NCBI RefSeq assembly: GCF_000621165.1
Contig: NZ_JHZA01000007.1
Span: forward strand, 397,030-461,029
Length of the DNA: 64,000 nt
Direction: 5' to 3'
From: Enterovibrio calviensis DSM 14347
Lineage (GTDB): Bacteria > Pseudomonadota > Gammaproteobacteria > Enterobacterales > Vibrionaceae
The notes beneath the pieces are model-generated. The model searched no databases and was not told where the DNA came from. It was given only the letters and a program-made list of their open reading frames with translations. This document shows positions 27,573-35,117 of the stretch, piece after piece. The position numbers and the translations under genes were made by a program. The number at the start of each line of letters is the position of its first letter. Within the stretch, counting starts at the first letter, position 1.

Positions 27573-27650
27573 TTATGCACGTGAAGCGCGTTCTTTCTTT
27601 ACGATCAAAAATGCAGCAAAGACGAATGCGACGACAAGAATGGTTTCCAC
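27573..27650 (-). CDS. Candidate single-helix small membrane protein, 25 aa
   Basis: In a 597-base interval the minus strand holds GTG plus 24 codons, coding for METILVVAFVFAAFLI followed by a basic tail VKKERASRA. AAGGAG lies 6-7 bases before the GTG, and TATACT about 80 bases upstream could be its promoter. A single hydrophobic helix with positive C-terminal residues fits small regulatory membrane proteins. No family recognised. The rest of 27345-27941 shows only the terminators listed. Confidence 0.55.
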   Translation of the reverse strand: METILVVAFVFAAFLIVKKERASRA

Positions 27651-27729
27651 AAGATGCTCCTTAAGGGGTTAGCGCAAAATAATGTTATTTGAATAAGGTC
27701 AACAACCATTGGCTGTTTTTTCGGCTGCG

Positions 27730-27735
27730 AGTATA
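27730..27735 (-). promoter_or_regulatory. Possible extended -10 promoter for the 25-aa ORF
   Basis: On the minus strand TTGGTTATACTCGC contains TATACT preceded by TGGT (extended -10 type). No well-spaced -35 is visible. It would give a leader of about 70 bases. Confidence 0.35.
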
Positions 27736-27878
27736 ACCAAAAATCGTTACCAAATCTTGCCAAATGTTAAATAAATTCCACCAACATTCGTCTCAAATAT
27801 GATTTCGTGAGACACCTCAAAAGTGCAATCAGACGCTCATCAAGAATAATCACTAAAAGCGCATGATTTACAAAAGAT

Positions 27879-27922
27879 AAAACCCCAGAGTTCACCCATT
27901 TAGGCAATTACTCTGAGGTTTT
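27879..27922 (-). terminator. Terminator of the puuE-uraD-alc-allA-puuD run
   Basis: AAAACCTCAGAGT and ACTCTGGGGTTTT pair on the minus strand with one G-T pair, loop of 18, with T residues at the 3' side. It lies about 20 bases after the puuD stop. Confidence 0.8.
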
Positions 27923-27941
27923 GTATAAATGAATTTTTACA

Positions 27942-29171
27942 CTATTGAATGGCAGCGCCAGCCTTCGCCCATTGCCCTAACACATCACGTTCTTCTTGCG
28001 TCATTTGGGTTAAGTTCCCGAGCGGCATGATGTTTGTATCGACAGACTGAGCAACTATTCTCATCGCTTCACGTTGTATCTGTTCTGGCGTATCGAGCAT
28101 GACGCCAGATGGCGCAACAGCAAATGCAGGATGCGTGGGTGATTGAGAATGACATGTCGTGCAGCGAGCCTGAATGATGGTATTCACCTCAACAAAAACC
28201 TGCATAGAAGGCGACAACGCCGCTGTATTTTGAGACACACTCTCAGTGTGTGCGTGCAAATCCACCGCCGGCGATGAATTGGATGGCGCAGACACATAAG
28301 CCAAACAAATCATTCCTAGTGCGGCTGCCGGTAAGGTCCACGCATATTTTTGACTACCATGACGCGTGTTAAAATAATGCCTAACCAAAACGCTCAATAA
28401 CGAAAGACCTGCTAGCACGGCCCAATTAAATTCATGGCCATAGGTGCTGGGGAAGTGATTGCTGATCATAATGAACAGCACAGGGAGTGTCAGATAGTTG
28501 TTGTGTCGCGAGCGCAGCAGTGCTTTAGCAGGCAAGCTAGGATCAGGTTCCCGGCCTTCTTCGATAGCCTTCACTAAGGCTCGTTGCCCCGGCATGATCA
28601 CGCGGAAGACATTACCCACCATGATGGTACCAATGATCGCGCCAACGTGAATGTATGCCCCGCGTCCACTGAACACCAAACTTAGCGCCCATGCCGCAAA
28701 TACCAACCCAACGAACAGTGCCAGACCCAATAGCATTGGTTTCTTGCCTAGCGGCGAATCACATAACACATCGTAAATGAACCAACCTGCCACCAGCGAC
28801 GCAATACCTATCATGACAGTGGTACTCGCGCCAAACTCCGATCCGGGTTTCACCAAGTAAATATCAGCGTTCGCATAGAACACGATAAAGAGTAGTGTCA
28901 TGCCTGTGATCCACGTGAAGTACGCTTCCCATTTAAACCAATGTAAGGTTTCAGGCATTTTTTCTGGCGCAAGTTTGTATTTTTCAAGGTGGTAAATGCC
29001 GCCACCATGAATCGCCCAAAGCTCTCCGGATAATCCGTCTCTGGGATTTTGTCTATTAAGGTTATTTTCTAGCCAAACGAAGTAAAACGACGCGCCAATC
29101 CATGCCACGCCAGTGATCATGTGCATCCAGCGCACCGCTAGATTGAGCCATTCCGTGATATAAGGATCCAT
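27942..29171 (-). CDS. puuD: Membrane urate oxidase PuuD with C-terminal cytochrome c domain
   Basis: A 409-residue integral membrane urate hydroxylase. The N-terminal urate-oxidase domain (about 1-300) has eight or so hydrophobic helices, with VRWMHMITGVAWIGASFYFVW-type helices and LHWFKWEAYFTWITG. The C-terminal part (about 325-409) is a cytochrome c domain with the heme motif CTTCH near residue 336 and an axial methionine candidate in TNIMPLGN. PuuD-type enzymes convert urate to 5-hydroxyisourate and pass electrons to cytochrome oxidase rather than to oxygen. Start ATG 29171 with AGGAGGGAA. It is last in the run puuE-uraD-alc-allA-puuD. Confidence 0.93.
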   Translation of the reverse strand: MDPYITEWLNLAVRWMHMITGVAWIGASFYFVWLENNLNRQNPRDGLSGELWAIHGGGIYHLEKYKLAPEKMPETLHWFKWEAYFTWITGMTLLFIVFYANADIYLVKPGSEFGASTTVMIGIASLVAGWFIYDVLCDSPLGKKPMLLGLALFVGLVFAAWALSLVFSGRGAYIHVGAIIGTIMVGNVFRVIMPGQRALVKAIEEGREPDPSLPAKALLRSRHNNYLTLPVLFIMISNHFPSTYGHEFNWAVLAGLSLLSVLVRHYFNTRHGSQKYAWTLPAAALGMICLAYVSAPSNSSPAVDLHAHTESVSQNTAALSPSMQVFVEVNTIIQARCTTCHSQSPTHPAFAVAPSGVMLDTPEQIQREAMRIVAQSVDTNIMPLGNLTQMTQEERDVLGQWAKAGAAIQ

Positions 29172-29224
29172 AGTTCCCTCCTTCCTGAACAACGTCGCTG
29201 GTCAACCGAATCACCTCACATTTC

Positions 29225-29236
29225 ATCACCGGTGAT
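29225..29236. promoter_or_regulatory. Perfect 12-bp palindrome upstream of puuD
   Basis: ATCACCGGTGAT lies 54 bases before the puuD start in a 174-base gap after allA. It could be an internal operator or promoter element; no known consensus assigned. Confidence 0.35.
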
Positions 29237-29345
29237 CGTGTCACCTAGAGAGCATGTATTCGCTGACGTTGTCCCTTTTGTCTTTTTCAGATATTGGTAC
29301 TCACCTTAACCAAAGCAGTTTTTCTGTTACTTTGGCCAATTCACG

Positions 29346-29885
29346 TTACAAATCAGGTGCCAATATCACACGTGTTTGTTCTGAAAAGAAAAACTCGTCA
29401 CAGTTATTACCTTCACCCTCGCGGTCTACCACCAAGAACTGATCCTTGGCTGTCAACGCCAATACGGGGTGATGCCATACGCCACAGTGATAATTCACGC
29501 CTTGCGTACCTTTGGCATAGAACGCCTTAATCTTATAAGGATCAGGTCTTTCCCCTATCGCGGCGACAACGACAAGATAGTCGTTACCCAGAAGAGGCAT
29601 AAAAGCTTGAGAGCCTTTTGGGTGACGTTCAAGCATCTGTATGGAAAGCGGAAAAGTGAGAGGCGTCGCTTCGAAAATATTGATGATCACACGACTGCCC
29701 TCGTCCACTTGCGTGGTGGCAAGTTTATGGAAACGGCGTGTTGAACCATTGTTAATCATGAAGAACTCTCGCTCCCCAGTTTCAATAACATCACCAAAAG
29801 GGGCAAACGCTTCTTTTGTTAACGGCTCAGGCGTTAATGTGATGGCAATTTCAGAAGCTGTCTCTTTTTCCATTTCCGTATTCAT
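29346..29885 (-). CDS. allA: Ureidoglycolate lyase
   Basis: About 179 residues of the AllA cupin family. Recognisable segments are LTKEAFAPFGDVIE, FFMINNGSTRRFHKLA, ERHPKGSQAFMPL, GVNYHCGVWHHPVLAL and FLVVDREGEGNNCDEFFF. It splits ureidoglycolate to glyoxylate and urea, the last step of the purine ring route here. The start is ambiguous: ATG 29885 or ATG 29873, both near AGGG. It follows alc by about 30 bases. Confidence 0.93.
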   Translation of the reverse strand: MNTEMEKETASEIAITLTPEPLTKEAFAPFGDVIETGEREFFMINNGSTRRFHKLATTQVDEGSRVIINIFEATPLTFPLSIQMLERHPKGSQAFMPLLGNDYLVVVAAIGERPDPYKIKAFYAKGTQGVNYHCGVWHHPVLALTAKDQFLVVDREGEGNNCDEFFFSEQTRVILAPDL

Positions 29886-29915
29886 CCCTATGACGGTCTG
29901 CAACAAGTATTCTTA

Positions 29916-30908
29916 TCAACCCGATTTTCGACCAATAAGTCGCACTCGACTGATGCCACCGTCAGGGAAAATATTCACCCTGACGTGAGATACCGCACCC
30001 AGCGCATTAAGCTGATCGGTAAATTGGTGAATGTTGTCTGCCGATAACTTCTGGCTTGGCAGCAGTTCGCGCCAGAACAAACTTTGTGTAGCGACTTGTT
30101 CGTCTGTTCCACCGCTCACGGTCGCCGCTTGAAGAGAAACACTGTCCGGATAATTGCCCTTGAAGTGTGCAGTATCAATCTCGATGCGATCGATAGTACC
30201 CGCGTGACCCAATGACAAAATCACCCAGTCATTCCCGGGTACGCGCCGACGCGCCGTTTCCCAGCCATCACCCATATTCACGCCGCGTCCTGGCATAATG
30301 AGGTTACTCATATGACCAAAGTGTTGATCATTACATGCCAGCGCTCTTCCGCCATTTTCAACAGCAACAAGATCTAACTCAGTTTCAGGATGCACACGCT
30401 CCCAATCGATCTCCGGATAACCATGCACACGTAAACGCGCGACGCCGCCATCGGGATAAATGTGGAAACGAACATGTGTAAAAACGTTTGGCGAGGAAAT
30501 ATCAGCAAAATGATGGCTATCGCCATCGAGGCTCAGTGACGGTAAAACTTCAGTCCACTGTTGATGAGAGTCAGGGTCACCCTCTGGGGAGTAGCATGCT
30601 TCTAAAGAGGCTGAAGGCGGGTAATTCCCAGTAAAGTGAGAAGTATCAATATCTACCCCTACAATCTTACCTGCGAGTCCAAGCCTAACAACACAGTAGT
30701 CATGGCCTTCTTCGCGCTTGCGACGCGACTCCCAGCCATCCATCCACTTCCCATTATCGTCATAGACATCTTCTTTCCATTGCGCGGGAGCATCATCCAG
30801 CAGGCGTTGCTTGTCGGCAAAAAAGTCATCGGTGGCAAAAATTGCCTTTGCCCCTAGCCGATGGCTAGCAAGATTGACGAGTTTGGTGAATTCAGGACGA
30901 TTATCCAT
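29916..30908 (-). CDS. alc: Allantoicase
   Basis: A 330-residue enzyme made of two homologous jelly-roll repeats. The duplicated motifs are GKWMDGWESRRKR and VNMGDGWETARRR, each followed by a DxxHFxGNYP segment (DTSHFTGNYPPSASLEA, DTAHFKGNYPDSVSLQA). It hydrolyses allantoate to ureidoglycolate and urea. Start ATG 30908 with AAGGA upstream gives the family length; the longer frame is discarded. A 185-base gap separates it from uraD. Confidence 0.95.
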   Translation of the reverse strand: MDNRPEFTKLVNLASHRLGAKAIFATDDFFADKQRLLDDAPAQWKEDVYDDNGKWMDGWESRRKREEGHDYCVVRLGLAGKIVGVDIDTSHFTGNYPPSASLEACYSPEGDPDSHQQWTEVLPSLSLDGDSHHFADISSPNVFTHVRFHIYPDGGVARLRVHGYPEIDWERVHPETELDLVAVENGGRALACNDQHFGHMSNLIMPGRGVNMGDGWETARRRVPGNDWVILSLGHAGTIDRIEIDTAHFKGNYPDSVSLQAATVSGGTDEQVATQSLFWRELLPSQKLSADNIHQFTDQLNALGAVSHVRVNIFPDGGISRVRLIGRKSG

Positions 30909-31093
30909 TTCATTGCTTCCTTTATCGTATATATCCAAGACATTGCTTTGACACAAACGTCCATGAATACAAAAGGTCGCGTCTTTTTCCCTTTCACTGT
31001 GGCGAGAAACCAAGAATAGATTTCTGGCGAGCTTCAATTTGCGAGACGCTGTAAACGCCGCTATCTCATCAAAAGAAAACGGCGACCAGAGAG

Positions 31094-31609
31094 CTACAAA
31101 TCACGTAGCCTGAACAGAGCGATTTTGTTGATTTCCGCAATCGCTGTGTTGAATTCGGTCGTGAGATCGTTGTTCAAACGACGATCAAATGCTTCCAAGA
31201 TTGCGTGACGATTTGCCCCTTTTACCGCCATGATAAAAGGGAACGAAAACTTCTCTTTGTAGCGTTGGTTAAAATCCGTGAAACGCGTGAATTCTTCTGG
31301 TGTGCATTGGTCAATGCCCGCGCTCGCCTGCTCGCTGGTTGATTCTGTTGTTAATTCCCCAGCCTGAGCAGCGCGTCCCGCCAGATCGGGATGCGCCAAT
31401 ATCACCTGCATTTTTGAGTCGGTATCAGCATTGTTCAAAACGTTTGCCATTCGAGCGTGCAGCGTATCTTGATCATCACATGAAGCATCAAGCCCTCCAC
31501 CATAAGCCTGCGCAGCCACCCATGGGCTATGTTCGAAAATGCCACCGAACGTCTCAATAAATTGTTCTTGGGTTTGCTCACTCGGGCGGCATGTTGAAAA
31601 TATGGCCAT
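31094..31609 (-). CDS. uraD: OHCU decarboxylase
   Basis: A 171-residue all-helical protein with the family features FEHSPWVAAQAY, LAHPDLAGRAA, STEQASAGID and FPFIMAVKGANRHAILEAF. It decarboxylates 2-oxo-4-hydroxy-4-carboxy-5-ureidoimidazoline to S-allantoin. The ATG is 8 bases after the puuE stop, and its ribosome site AAGGAG lies in the last codons of puuE. Confidence 0.95.
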   Translation of the reverse strand: MAIFSTCRPSEQTQEQFIETFGGIFEHSPWVAAQAYGGGLDASCDDQDTLHARMANVLNNADTDSKMQVILAHPDLAGRAAQAGELTTESTSEQASAGIDQCTPEEFTRFTDFNQRYKEKFSFPFIMAVKGANRHAILEAFDRRLNNDLTTEFNTAIAEINKIALFRLRDL

Positions 31610-31617
31610 TACGCTAC

Positions 31618-32550
31618 CTACTCCTTGGTCATCGATGGGTGCGGATGATGTTTGTGCCAGTGCTCGGCAATATCAACACGACGCGTTATCCATACATTGT
31701 CATGTTGTTTCACGTATTCTATAAAGCGCTTTAACGCTGCCAATCTTCCCGGCCGTCCAATTAGCCGGCAATGTAAACCAATCGACATCATCTTTGGTGC
31801 GTCCTGCCCCTCTTCATACAAGACATCAAAACTGTCTTTAAGGTATTGGAAGAACTGCTCGCCGGAATTAAAGCCTTGAACCGTTGAAAAACGCATGTCA
31901 TTGGCGTCTAGCGAATAAGGGATCACAAGCTGAGGCTTGCCTGGTGGTGTGCCATCTTCATGCCAATAAGGAAGATCATCGTCATAGGCATCGGAGTCAT
32001 ACAGAAAACCGCCTTCTTCAGCCACCAGTCTACGTGTGTTCGGACTGGTTCTTCCTGTGTACCAGCCCACAGGGCGCTCGCCCACCACGTCCTTGATGGC
32101 CTTAATGGCTTTCTTCATGTCAGCGCGCTCGTCGTCTTCACGTACATATTGGTAATCAATCCAACGATAACCGTGGCTGCAAATTTCATGTCCTTCATCA
32201 GCCATGGCCTTTACCACCTCGGGATTTCGTTCTGCAGCCATACCCACAGCAAAAATGGTCAGTGGTATTTCGTGTTGTCTAAACAAACGCAGTACGCGCC
32301 ACACACCCGCTCGAGATCCATACTCATACATCGATTCCATGCTGATGTGTCGAACACCTGCCAAAGGCTGGGCTGACGGAATTTCAGAGAGAAACGCTTC
32401 TGACTCTCTGTCACCATGCAGAACGCATCGCTCACCACCTTCTTCAAAATTGAGTACGAATGAAACCGCAATTCTCGCCTCTTCAGGCCATCGCGGGTGA
32501 GGTGGATGGGCGCCATAGCCTTTTAAATCTCGAGGGTAGTCACTACTCAT
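31618..32550 (-). CDS. puuE: Allantoinase PuuE (polysaccharide deacetylase fold)
   Basis: A 310-residue NodB-fold protein: SDYPRDLKGYGAHPPHPRWP, SFVLNFEEGGE, ICSHGYRWIDYQYV, GWYTGRTSPNTRRL and GLHCRLIGRPGR. These are the typical marks of the metal-independent allantoinase PuuE rather than the amidohydrolase AllB. It opens the allantoin ring to allantoate. Start ATG 32550, with TAGGA 6-7 bases upstream. It is the first gene of the minus-strand run, divergent from uraH. Confidence 0.94.
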   Translation of the reverse strand: MSSDYPRDLKGYGAHPPHPRWPEEARIAVSFVLNFEEGGERCVLHGDRESEAFLSEIPSAQPLAGVRHISMESMYEYGSRAGVWRVLRLFRQHEIPLTIFAVGMAAERNPEVVKAMADEGHEICSHGYRWIDYQYVREDDERADMKKAIKAIKDVVGERPVGWYTGRTSPNTRRLVAEEGGFLYDSDAYDDDLPYWHEDGTPPGKPQLVIPYSLDANDMRFSTVQGFNSGEQFFQYLKDSFDVLYEEGQDAPKMMSIGLHCRLIGRPGRLAALKRFIEYVKQHDNVWITRRVDIAEHWHKHHPHPSMTKE

Positions 32551-32710
32551 CGCCATTCCTATCAACATATCAACGCAAAACCAAAATCAAAATCAAAATC
32601 AATGACAAACCGACCGCCGACTTCCCCATCAATTATTACGACATATGCATAGAGAGTAGATAGTCGAGAACTCGATGTTTATCGTTCGTCACCGAGAAGT
32701 TCGAGAACAA

Positions 32711-32731
32711 ATGGAACAGTGTTCCGTCCAT
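32711..32731. promoter_or_regulatory. Palindrome in the puuE leader region
   Basis: ATGGAACAGTGTTCCGTCCAT is a near-perfect palindrome with the exact core GGAACAGTGTTCC (32713-32725), about 160 bases upstream of puuE. It may be a regulator site; GTTCGAGAAC lies just beside it. Confidence 0.35.
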
Positions 32732-32788
32732 ATCAGCAAAACAAAGGTTACGCCTTTCTCGGCATAAGCACATTTTTAGTATTGCATT

Positions 32789-32798
32789 TTGTATACAA
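32789..32798. promoter_or_regulatory. TTGTATACAA operator between puuE and uraH
   Basis: A perfect 10-bp palindrome identical to the sites at gcl and xdhA. It fits the TNGTNNNACNA form expected of FCD-type GntR regulators. Confidence 0.65.
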
Positions 32799-32964
32799 TT
32801 TACAAGAACAAGTTAACAAAATGTTGCCGCCATCATGTTTGTGACAATTTAATTCTTTCCCGCTTACTGCTCATTTTATCGCCTAACTCTATGCTCCAAG
32901 CGCTTTCTTCTGTATTTCTCACAATTAACACTGCGTAATTTTTGACCTTTACAAGACTTAACTA

Positions 32965-32974
32965 TTGTGTACAT
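32965..32974. promoter_or_regulatory. Degenerate operator TTGTGTACAT, uraH side
   Basis: Matches the TTGTATACAA palindrome at 8 of 10 positions and lies about 160 bases before uraH. Confidence 0.35.
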
Positions 32975-33040
32975 TTTGATTTATAGATGTGCACACATCA
33001 TTAAGTGAGTTGGTCACTAGCTCAGTTAGTATTCATCGCT

Positions 33041-33061
33041 GATTGCCTAAAATCGGCAATC
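33041..33061 (+). other. Hairpin in the uraH leader
   Basis: GATTGCC-TAAAATC-GGCAATC is a perfect 7-bp stem 70 bases before the uraH start, without a T run. The rest of the 583-base puuE-uraH interval is AT-rich and holds no gene that I can support. Confidence 0.5.
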
Positions 33062-33133
33062 AAATTGAATACATCGCACGGGTGACAAAGCAATGCATTA
33101 AGAAAAAACGGTTCATAGAGGGACACGACCAAT

Positions 33134-33487
33134 ATGGGAAAGTTGACAACACACGTACTCGATACAAGCCACGGAAAGCCAGGCTCTGAGATAGAAATCG
33201 CGCTGTTTAGGGTGTCTAGTCATGGATTGGAACATGTCATCACGACCACAACCAACCAAGATGGAAGAACCAATGAACCCTTGCTTGAAGGTGATGCCTT
33301 TCTGAAAGGTAAATATCAACTTCAATTCAATACCGCAAACTACTTTCACCGCACGGGCGTCGCCTTAAGTGATATCCCTTTTCTTGATGACGTGGTGATC
33401 AGATTTGGGATCGACGACCCAAGCGCTCACTTTCATGTTCCTTTGTTGGTTTCGCCCTACAGTTTCTCGACTTACCGCGGAAGCTGA
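33134..33487 (+). CDS. uraH: Hydroxyisourate hydrolase
   Basis: A 117-residue transthyretin-like protein. It begins MGKLTTHVLDTSHGKPG with the catalytic His in THVLD, and ends PYSFSTYRGS, the diagnostic YRGS tail. It hydrolyses 5-hydroxyisourate to OHCU and has no signal peptide, so it is cytoplasmic. It opens the plus-strand half of the cluster. Confidence 0.96.
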   Translation: MGKLTTHVLDTSHGKPGSEIEIALFRVSSHGLEHVITTTTNQDGRTNEPLLEGDAFLKGKYQLQFNTANYFHRTGVALSDIPFLDDVVIRFGIDDPSAHFHVPLLVSPYSFSTYRGS

Positions 33488-33519
33488 TCACAGCAACAAA
33501 GGAAACAGCACAGTGACAA

Positions 33520-33539
33520 GCGACAGTTTCGCCTGTCGC
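33520..33539 (+). other. Hairpin after uraH
   Basis: GCGACAG-TTTCGC-CTGTCGC, a perfect 7-bp stem between uraH and the purine permease. There is no T run, so a role in mRNA processing or partial termination is only possible. Confidence 0.45.
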
Positions 33540-33629
33540 CAACACCGTAAACTCGAATAGGACTTCAGCGACATAGAAACCTCGCCGTAACGCCTAGTGC
33601 AATTGGATGGAAACAACAGGAAGGAAATC

Positions 33630-34970
33630 ATGGATAAGAAAAGCACTGTTGAACAAACATTAGGAAAGAGTGGCTTTCTCGAGCGCTTCTTTAAGCTCAG
33701 TGAGCATGGGACATCGATCAAAAACGAACTGATTGGCGGGATCACCACCTTTGCCACCATGGCATACATCATTTTTGTGAACCCCAATATTATGTCGGCT
33801 TCAGGGATGGATCCCGGCGCTCTGTTCGTCGCGACCTGTATCGGTGCAGCCATTGGTACGATGATGATGGGCTTATTCGCCAACTGGCCTGTAGGTCTCG
33901 CCCCGGGTATGGGTTTGAATGCGTTTTTCGCCTTCACTGTGGTCGGTGAAATGGGCTATAGCTGGCAGGTGGCACTTGGCGCGGTATTCATTTCCGGCGT
34001 GATCTTTGTGGGCTTGAGCGTATCGCGTGTTAGGGAGTGGATCATAGAAAGCATCCCCTCAAGCTTGCGTTACGCCATGACCGCAGGTGTTGGTCTGTTT
34101 CTTGGCATTATCGGTCTAAAAAGCGCAGGCATTGTTGTTGGCAGCAACGCCACGCTGGTCACTTTGGGGGATTTCACTCAACCAGAAGCCATACTCGCCG
34201 CCGCCTGTTTCTTTATCATTTCAGTGCTGGCGGTCAAACAAGTTTTTGGCGCTGTGCTTATTGGTATTTTCAGTGTCACCTTGATTGGCCTTGGCCTCGA
34301 CCTGTTTGAATACAATGGCATTTTCTCCGCCCCACCGAGTATCGCCCCAACCTTTATGGCGATGGACATTGCAGGCGCACTGAACGTGGGCATGATCAGC
34401 ATCATCCTCGCCTTTCTCTTTGTAAACATGTTTGATACCGCCGGCACACTGATGGGTGTCGCCGAACGCGCAAACCTTGTAAACAAGAAAACTGGCAAAA
34501 TCGATGGCCTGCCAAAAGCATTAAAAGCCGATAGCCTGTCCAGTGTTATTGGTGCCTGCTTTGGTTGTCCGCCAGTGACCAGTTATGTAGAAAGTGCGGC
34601 GGGTGTGTCTGCGGGTGCGCGTACAGGCTTATCTGCCATTGTGGTGAGTTTATTGTTCCTCGCCGCGATTTTCCTCGCGCCCTTAGCTGGCATGATCCCC
34701 GCTTACGCAACGGCTGGTGCTCTAATTTATGTCGCTTTTCTTATGATGAGCAGCATCAAAAATGTCAACTGGGATGATTTTACTGACTCTGTTCCCGCGG
34801 CCGTCACCGCACTCATGATGCCATTGACATTTTCTATCTCCAACGGCATCGCACTCGGCTTTATCACTTACACCGTGCTCAAAGCGGGAACCGGAAAATT
34901 CTCAGATATATCCATCGCGATGTACGCATTAAGCATTCTTTTTGTGTTCAAGCTCGTTCTTCTGGGATAA
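33630..34970 (+). CDS. AzgA-type purine (guanine/hypoxanthine/adenine) permease
   Basis: A 446-residue transporter with about 13-14 helices. Features are LIGGITTFATMAYIIFVNP, the APGMGLNAFFAF motif (about residues 91-102), FVNMFDTAGTLMGVAERA and GCPPVTSYVESAAGVSAGARTGL. These define the AzgA/GhxP/PbuG branch of NCS2-like permeases, which take up guanine, hypoxanthine or adenine with protons. AGGAAGGAAATC precedes ATG 33630. It supplies purine bases to the adjacent pathway. Confidence 0.92.
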   Translation: MDKKSTVEQTLGKSGFLERFFKLSEHGTSIKNELIGGITTFATMAYIIFVNPNIMSASGMDPGALFVATCIGAAIGTMMMGLFANWPVGLAPGMGLNAFFAFTVVGEMGYSWQVALGAVFISGVIFVGLSVSRVREWIIESIPSSLRYAMTAGVGLFLGIIGLKSAGIVVGSNATLVTLGDFTQPEAILAAACFFIISVLAVKQVFGAVLIGIFSVTLIGLGLDLFEYNGIFSAPPSIAPTFMAMDIAGALNVGMISIILAFLFVNMFDTAGTLMGVAERANLVNKKTGKIDGLPKALKADSLSSVIGACFGCPPVTSYVESAAGVSAGARTGLSAIVVSLLFLAAIFLAPLAGMIPAYATAGALIYVAFLMMSSIKNVNWDDFTDSVPAAVTALMMPLTFSISNGIALGFITYTVLKAGTGKFSDISIAMYALSILFVFKLVLLG

Positions 34971-34976
34971 CAAAAC

Positions 34977-35004
34977 AAAGGGGGCTATTTAAGCCCCCTT
35001 TTCA
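34977..35004 (+). terminator. Rho-independent terminator after the AzgA-type permease
   Basis: AAAGGGGGCT-ATTTA-AGCCCCCTTTT, a 7-bp GC stem with T run, beginning 7 bases after the stop codon. Confidence 0.93.
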
Positions 35005-35117
35005 GTTTTAGATATTTGATTTGGTTCAAATTGACATCAGCCCCCTATCATCAGGGATAACGGAAATTTCACCATCATCGCTGCTAGCATCAACACAAGC
35101 AGCAAGAGGAATACGTT

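Noticed and set aside
33010..33035. tRNA-like fragment (CTAGCTCAGTTAG) before uraH
   Set aside because: Only the D-arm-like string is present; no acceptor stem, anticodon arm or T-arm can be built around it.
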